A stretch of DNA of 64,000 nucleotides from NCBI GenBank assembly GCA_015062305.1, contig SUUX01000005.1:1-64000 (forward strand), in the 5' to 3' direction. This DNA comes from Alphaproteobacteria bacterium (GTDB lineage Bacteria > Pseudomonadota > Alphaproteobacteria > RF32 > CAG-239). Under the pieces are notes generated by a model. It did not search any database. It was not told the origin of the DNA and was given only the letters and a program-made list of their open reading frames with translations. Position numbers and translations under genes: made by a program. This document shows, piece by piece, positions 62,144-64,000 of this stretch (position 1 is its first letter; each line of letters opens with the position of its first letter).

Positions 62144-62177
62144 AAAAAAAACCGGAGGTTTGCTCCGGTTTTTTTTT
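62144..62177 (-). terminator. Intrinsic terminator of pta-ackA
   Basis: CCGGAG ... CTCCGG with A- and T-runs on both sides; 13 bases after the ackA stop, so it ends the acetate operon on the minus strand. Confidence 0.93.
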
Positions 62178-62189
62178 GATTATGACGAT

Positions 62190-63368
62190 TTATTGGCTAA
62201 GACGAACGGTGTCTTTGGCAATCATAAGCTCTTCATCTGTTGGAATAACAAATGATTTTACGTTAGAATCCGGAGTTGTGATTTCTATTGCAGAACCACG
62301 TTTATTGTTGTTTTCTTCATTTACTTTGATACCAAGGTAAGAAAGTTTGTCCAAGACCATTTTGCGAATTATTGGAGAATTTTCTCCGATACCTGCGGTG
62401 AAAACAATGGCGTCTACTCCACCAAGTGCGGCGATATAGCTACCAATAAATTTAACAATTGTATAGGCGTAGGTTTGTAAAGCTTCTACAGCTTTGGAGT
62501 CTCCATCCAGATATTTTGCTTCTACATCGCGCATATCGCTAAATCCGGATAGCCCCAGCATACCACTTTGTTTGTTTAGAAGTGTGTTTACTTCATCTAC
62601 AGACTTGCTTTGAGTTTTCATAATGTGGAGAGGAATATATGGGTCTATATCTCCACAGCGAGTTCCCATAATTACACCAGCTAAAGGAGTAAACCCCATA
62701 GATGTATCTTTGCAACAGCCATTTTCTACAGCAGAAATGGATGCCCCATTGCCAAGGTGACAAGTAATGATTTTGCCGGCTTTGCCAATGAGTTTTGCAC
62801 ATTCGTTAGCAACGTATTGGTGAGATGTGCCGTGCATTCCGTAACGACGAATTTTGTGTTGAGTATATTGCTCCAAAGGTAATCCATAAAGGAAAGCTTC
62901 TTTGGGCATTGTTTGATGAAATGCTGTATCAAAAGTAGCCACTTGCGGAACATTAGGTAGAGCTTTTTGAACAGCACGTAAACCTAAAACAGCGGCAGGG
63001 TTATGCAGAGGAGCGAGAGCAGAAAGCTCTTCTATTGCTTTGATAACATCTTCGGTTACCAGGGTTGATGTTTTGAATTTTTCGCCACCATGAACAACTC
63101 TATGGCCAACAGCGCTGATTTCATCTAGGTTGCTGATTGCGCCATCAAGTAAAAGATTGAAAACTTCATTGAGGGCTTCATTGTGAGAAGGAAGAGGATT
63201 GTTGATGGTTTTTTTGTCTCCATTTGCATATTTGATGCTAACCATAGAGCCATCGATACCAATACGTTCTGCTAAACCTTTGGCAATGACATCATACTGA
63301 TTTCCTTCAACGTTAAATAATTGATATTTTAGAGATGAAGATCCTGAATTTAGTACTAAAATTTTCAT
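62190..63368 (-). CDS. ackA: Acetate kinase
   Basis: A 392-residue ASKHA kinase making ATP and acetate from acetyl phosphate. MKILVLNSGSSSLKYQLFNV, GHRVVHGGEKF, ATFDTAFHQTMP, YGMHGTSHQYV, ITCHLGNGASISAVENG and FTAGIGENSP are the classical signatures. AAGGA is at good spacing for ATG 63368 but too close for ATG 63374. It follows pta by 18 bases; together with nifJ it completes pyruvate to acetate. Confidence 0.97.
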   Translation of the reverse strand: MKILVLNSGSSSLKYQLFNVEGNQYDVIAKGLAERIGIDGSMVSIKYANGDKKTINNPLPSHNEALNEVFNLLLDGAISNLDEISAVGHRVVHGGEKFKTSTLVTEDVIKAIEELSALAPLHNPAAVLGLRAVQKALPNVPQVATFDTAFHQTMPKEAFLYGLPLEQYTQHKIRRYGMHGTSHQYVANECAKLIGKAGKIITCHLGNGASISAVENGCCKDTSMGFTPLAGVIMGTRCGDIDPYIPLHIMKTQSKSVDEVNTLLNKQSGMLGLSGFSDMRDVEAKYLDGDSKAVEALQTYAYTIVKFIGSYIAALGGVDAIVFTAGIGENSPIIRKMVLDKLSYLGIKVNEENNNKRGSAIEITTPDSNVKSFVIPTDEELMIAKDTVRLSQ

Positions 63369-63386
63369 AATCATTTTCCTTATAAA

Positions 63387-64000
63387 TTATTTTTGAGATT
63401 GTAGAGCTGTGATGGCAATAACACCGACAATGTCTTCGGCAAAACAGCCACGAGAAAGGTCATTAACAGGAGCGTTTAGGCCTTGTAACAGCGGGCCATA
63501 CATTTCTGCCCCACCAAGGCGTTGGAGCAGTTTGTATCCGATGTTGCCGGCTTCTATATTTGGGAATATTAGCACATTTGCGTTTCCGGCCACTTTGGAA
63601 TCTGGTGCCTTTTTGGCGGCAACGACAGAATCGAGAGCAGCATCAGCTTGAAGCTCTCCGTCCAAAGAAATTGCTTTGTCGGCATATTCAGGAGCACTTA
63701 GAGCGGCTTTGGCTATAGATGTTGCCTCTTTAACCTTATCTACAGCCTCTCCTTTGCCAGAGCCATAGGTGGAATATGATAACATGGCAATGCGAGGTTC
63801 ATCACCAAACCGGATAACACTTTCTGCAGAACTTAGCGCTATGTCTGCAAGTTCTTTGGCATTGGGGTTGATGTTTATGGCGCAGTCAGATAGGTAGTAG
63901 AGTTTTCCTTCTTGAGAGCGCATGATGAATAGGGCAGACACACCCCGATCTTTGTGTGCTGATTTGATAATTTGCAAGGCAGGACGGACGGTGTCGGCAG
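63387..64000 (-). CDS. pta: Phosphate acetyltransferase, partial (5' end beyond window)
   Basis: The C-terminal 204 residues of Pta, which exchanges CoA for phosphate on acetyl-CoA. The frame stays open to the right edge (ADTVRPALQIIKSAHKD). Signature segments: LYYLSDCAININPNAKELAD, PRIAMLSYSTYGSGKG, LDGELQADAALD, NVLIFPNIEAGNIGYKLLQR, GPLLQGLNAPVNDLSRGC. The length fits the PTA_PTB domain, so roughly the first third is missing from the window. Confidence 0.96.
   Translation of the reverse strand, partial: ADTVRPALQIIKSAHKDRGVSALFIMRSQEGKLYYLSDCAININPNAKELADIALSSAESVIRFGDEPRIAMLSYSTYGSGKGEAVDKVKEATSIAKAALSAPEYADKAISLDGELQADAALDSVVAAKKAPDSKVAGNANVLIFPNIEAGNIGYKLLQRLGGAEMYGPLLQGLNAPVNDLSRGCFAEDIVGVIAITALQSQK

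Overview
The window is a contiguous piece of a low-GC (AT-rich) Gram-negative chromosome, most probably from a fermentative, flagellated alphaproteobacterium of the type recovered from animal guts. Seen directly: a GANTC-type CcrM methyltransferase and the cell-cycle regulator GcrA (an alphaproteobacterial pair), a bifunctional Rsh directly after rpoZ, the order rpoZ-rsh-DUF2062-acpS-lepB-rnc-era, a stand-alone FhlB-type FlhB tail protein, a FlaF-like protein and two sigma-54 flagellar promoters. Pyruvate:ferredoxin oxidoreductase, acetate kinase and phosphate acetyltransferase, a flavin reductase-rubredoxin fusion and NagA/NagB point to anaerobic fermentation to acetate with amino-sugar use. 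The host assignment is inference; there is no 16S gene here.

Layout. 1-3.8 kb: accessory genes (Fic protein, solute-binding lipoprotein, an unknown gene apparently split by a one-base indel). 3.8-13.2 kb: MTA/SAH nucleosidase, unknown proteins, a ygiW-qseB-qseC operon with a PmrA/QseB-type direct repeat in front, a PIF1-like helicase with a WYL-like tail, SlyX, Hrb-like rubredoxin fusion, an S66 peptidase and RNase HII. 13.2-16.5 kb: ccrM, then a three-copy 130-bp palindromic repeat array, then flgB-flgC-fliE on the other strand under a sigma-54 promoter, and fhlB. 16.5-22 kb: an HNH-like protein, a SUKH-like protein and TsaC in one operon, PepA, and two unknown paralogues. 22-28 kb: nifJ with a terminator-like hairpin in its leader, a small exported coiled-coil protein, a DMT transporter, tRNA-Gly(CCC) and gcrA.

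28-36 kb: an exported unknown protein and the rpoZ-to-era housekeeping block, ending in a second locus of the palindromic repeat. 36-40.7 kb: sigma-54-driven flgF-flgG-flgA-flgH and a duplicated FlaF-like protein. 40.7-47 kb: LolC/E-LolD, ribosomal proteins L35 and L20, and PheS-PheT. 47-52.8 kb: a membrane protein, nagA-nagB, msrA and a UvrD-type helicase. 52.8-56.8 kb: TPR-MoxR-DUF58-TPR. 57-62 kb: small unknowns, then ppx-ppx-rlmE-rsmB. 62-64 kb: pta-ackA, with pta running off the right edge.

The strongest non-standard signal is the palindromic repeat family at 14457-14874 and 35601-35845. Its two loci align without gaps over about 128 bp and differ at five stem positions by paired, compensatory changes, so the fold itself is conserved. 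The next most interesting items are the HNH-like/SUKH-like gene pair, the tandem FlaF-like fold, and the leader hairpin in front of nifJ.
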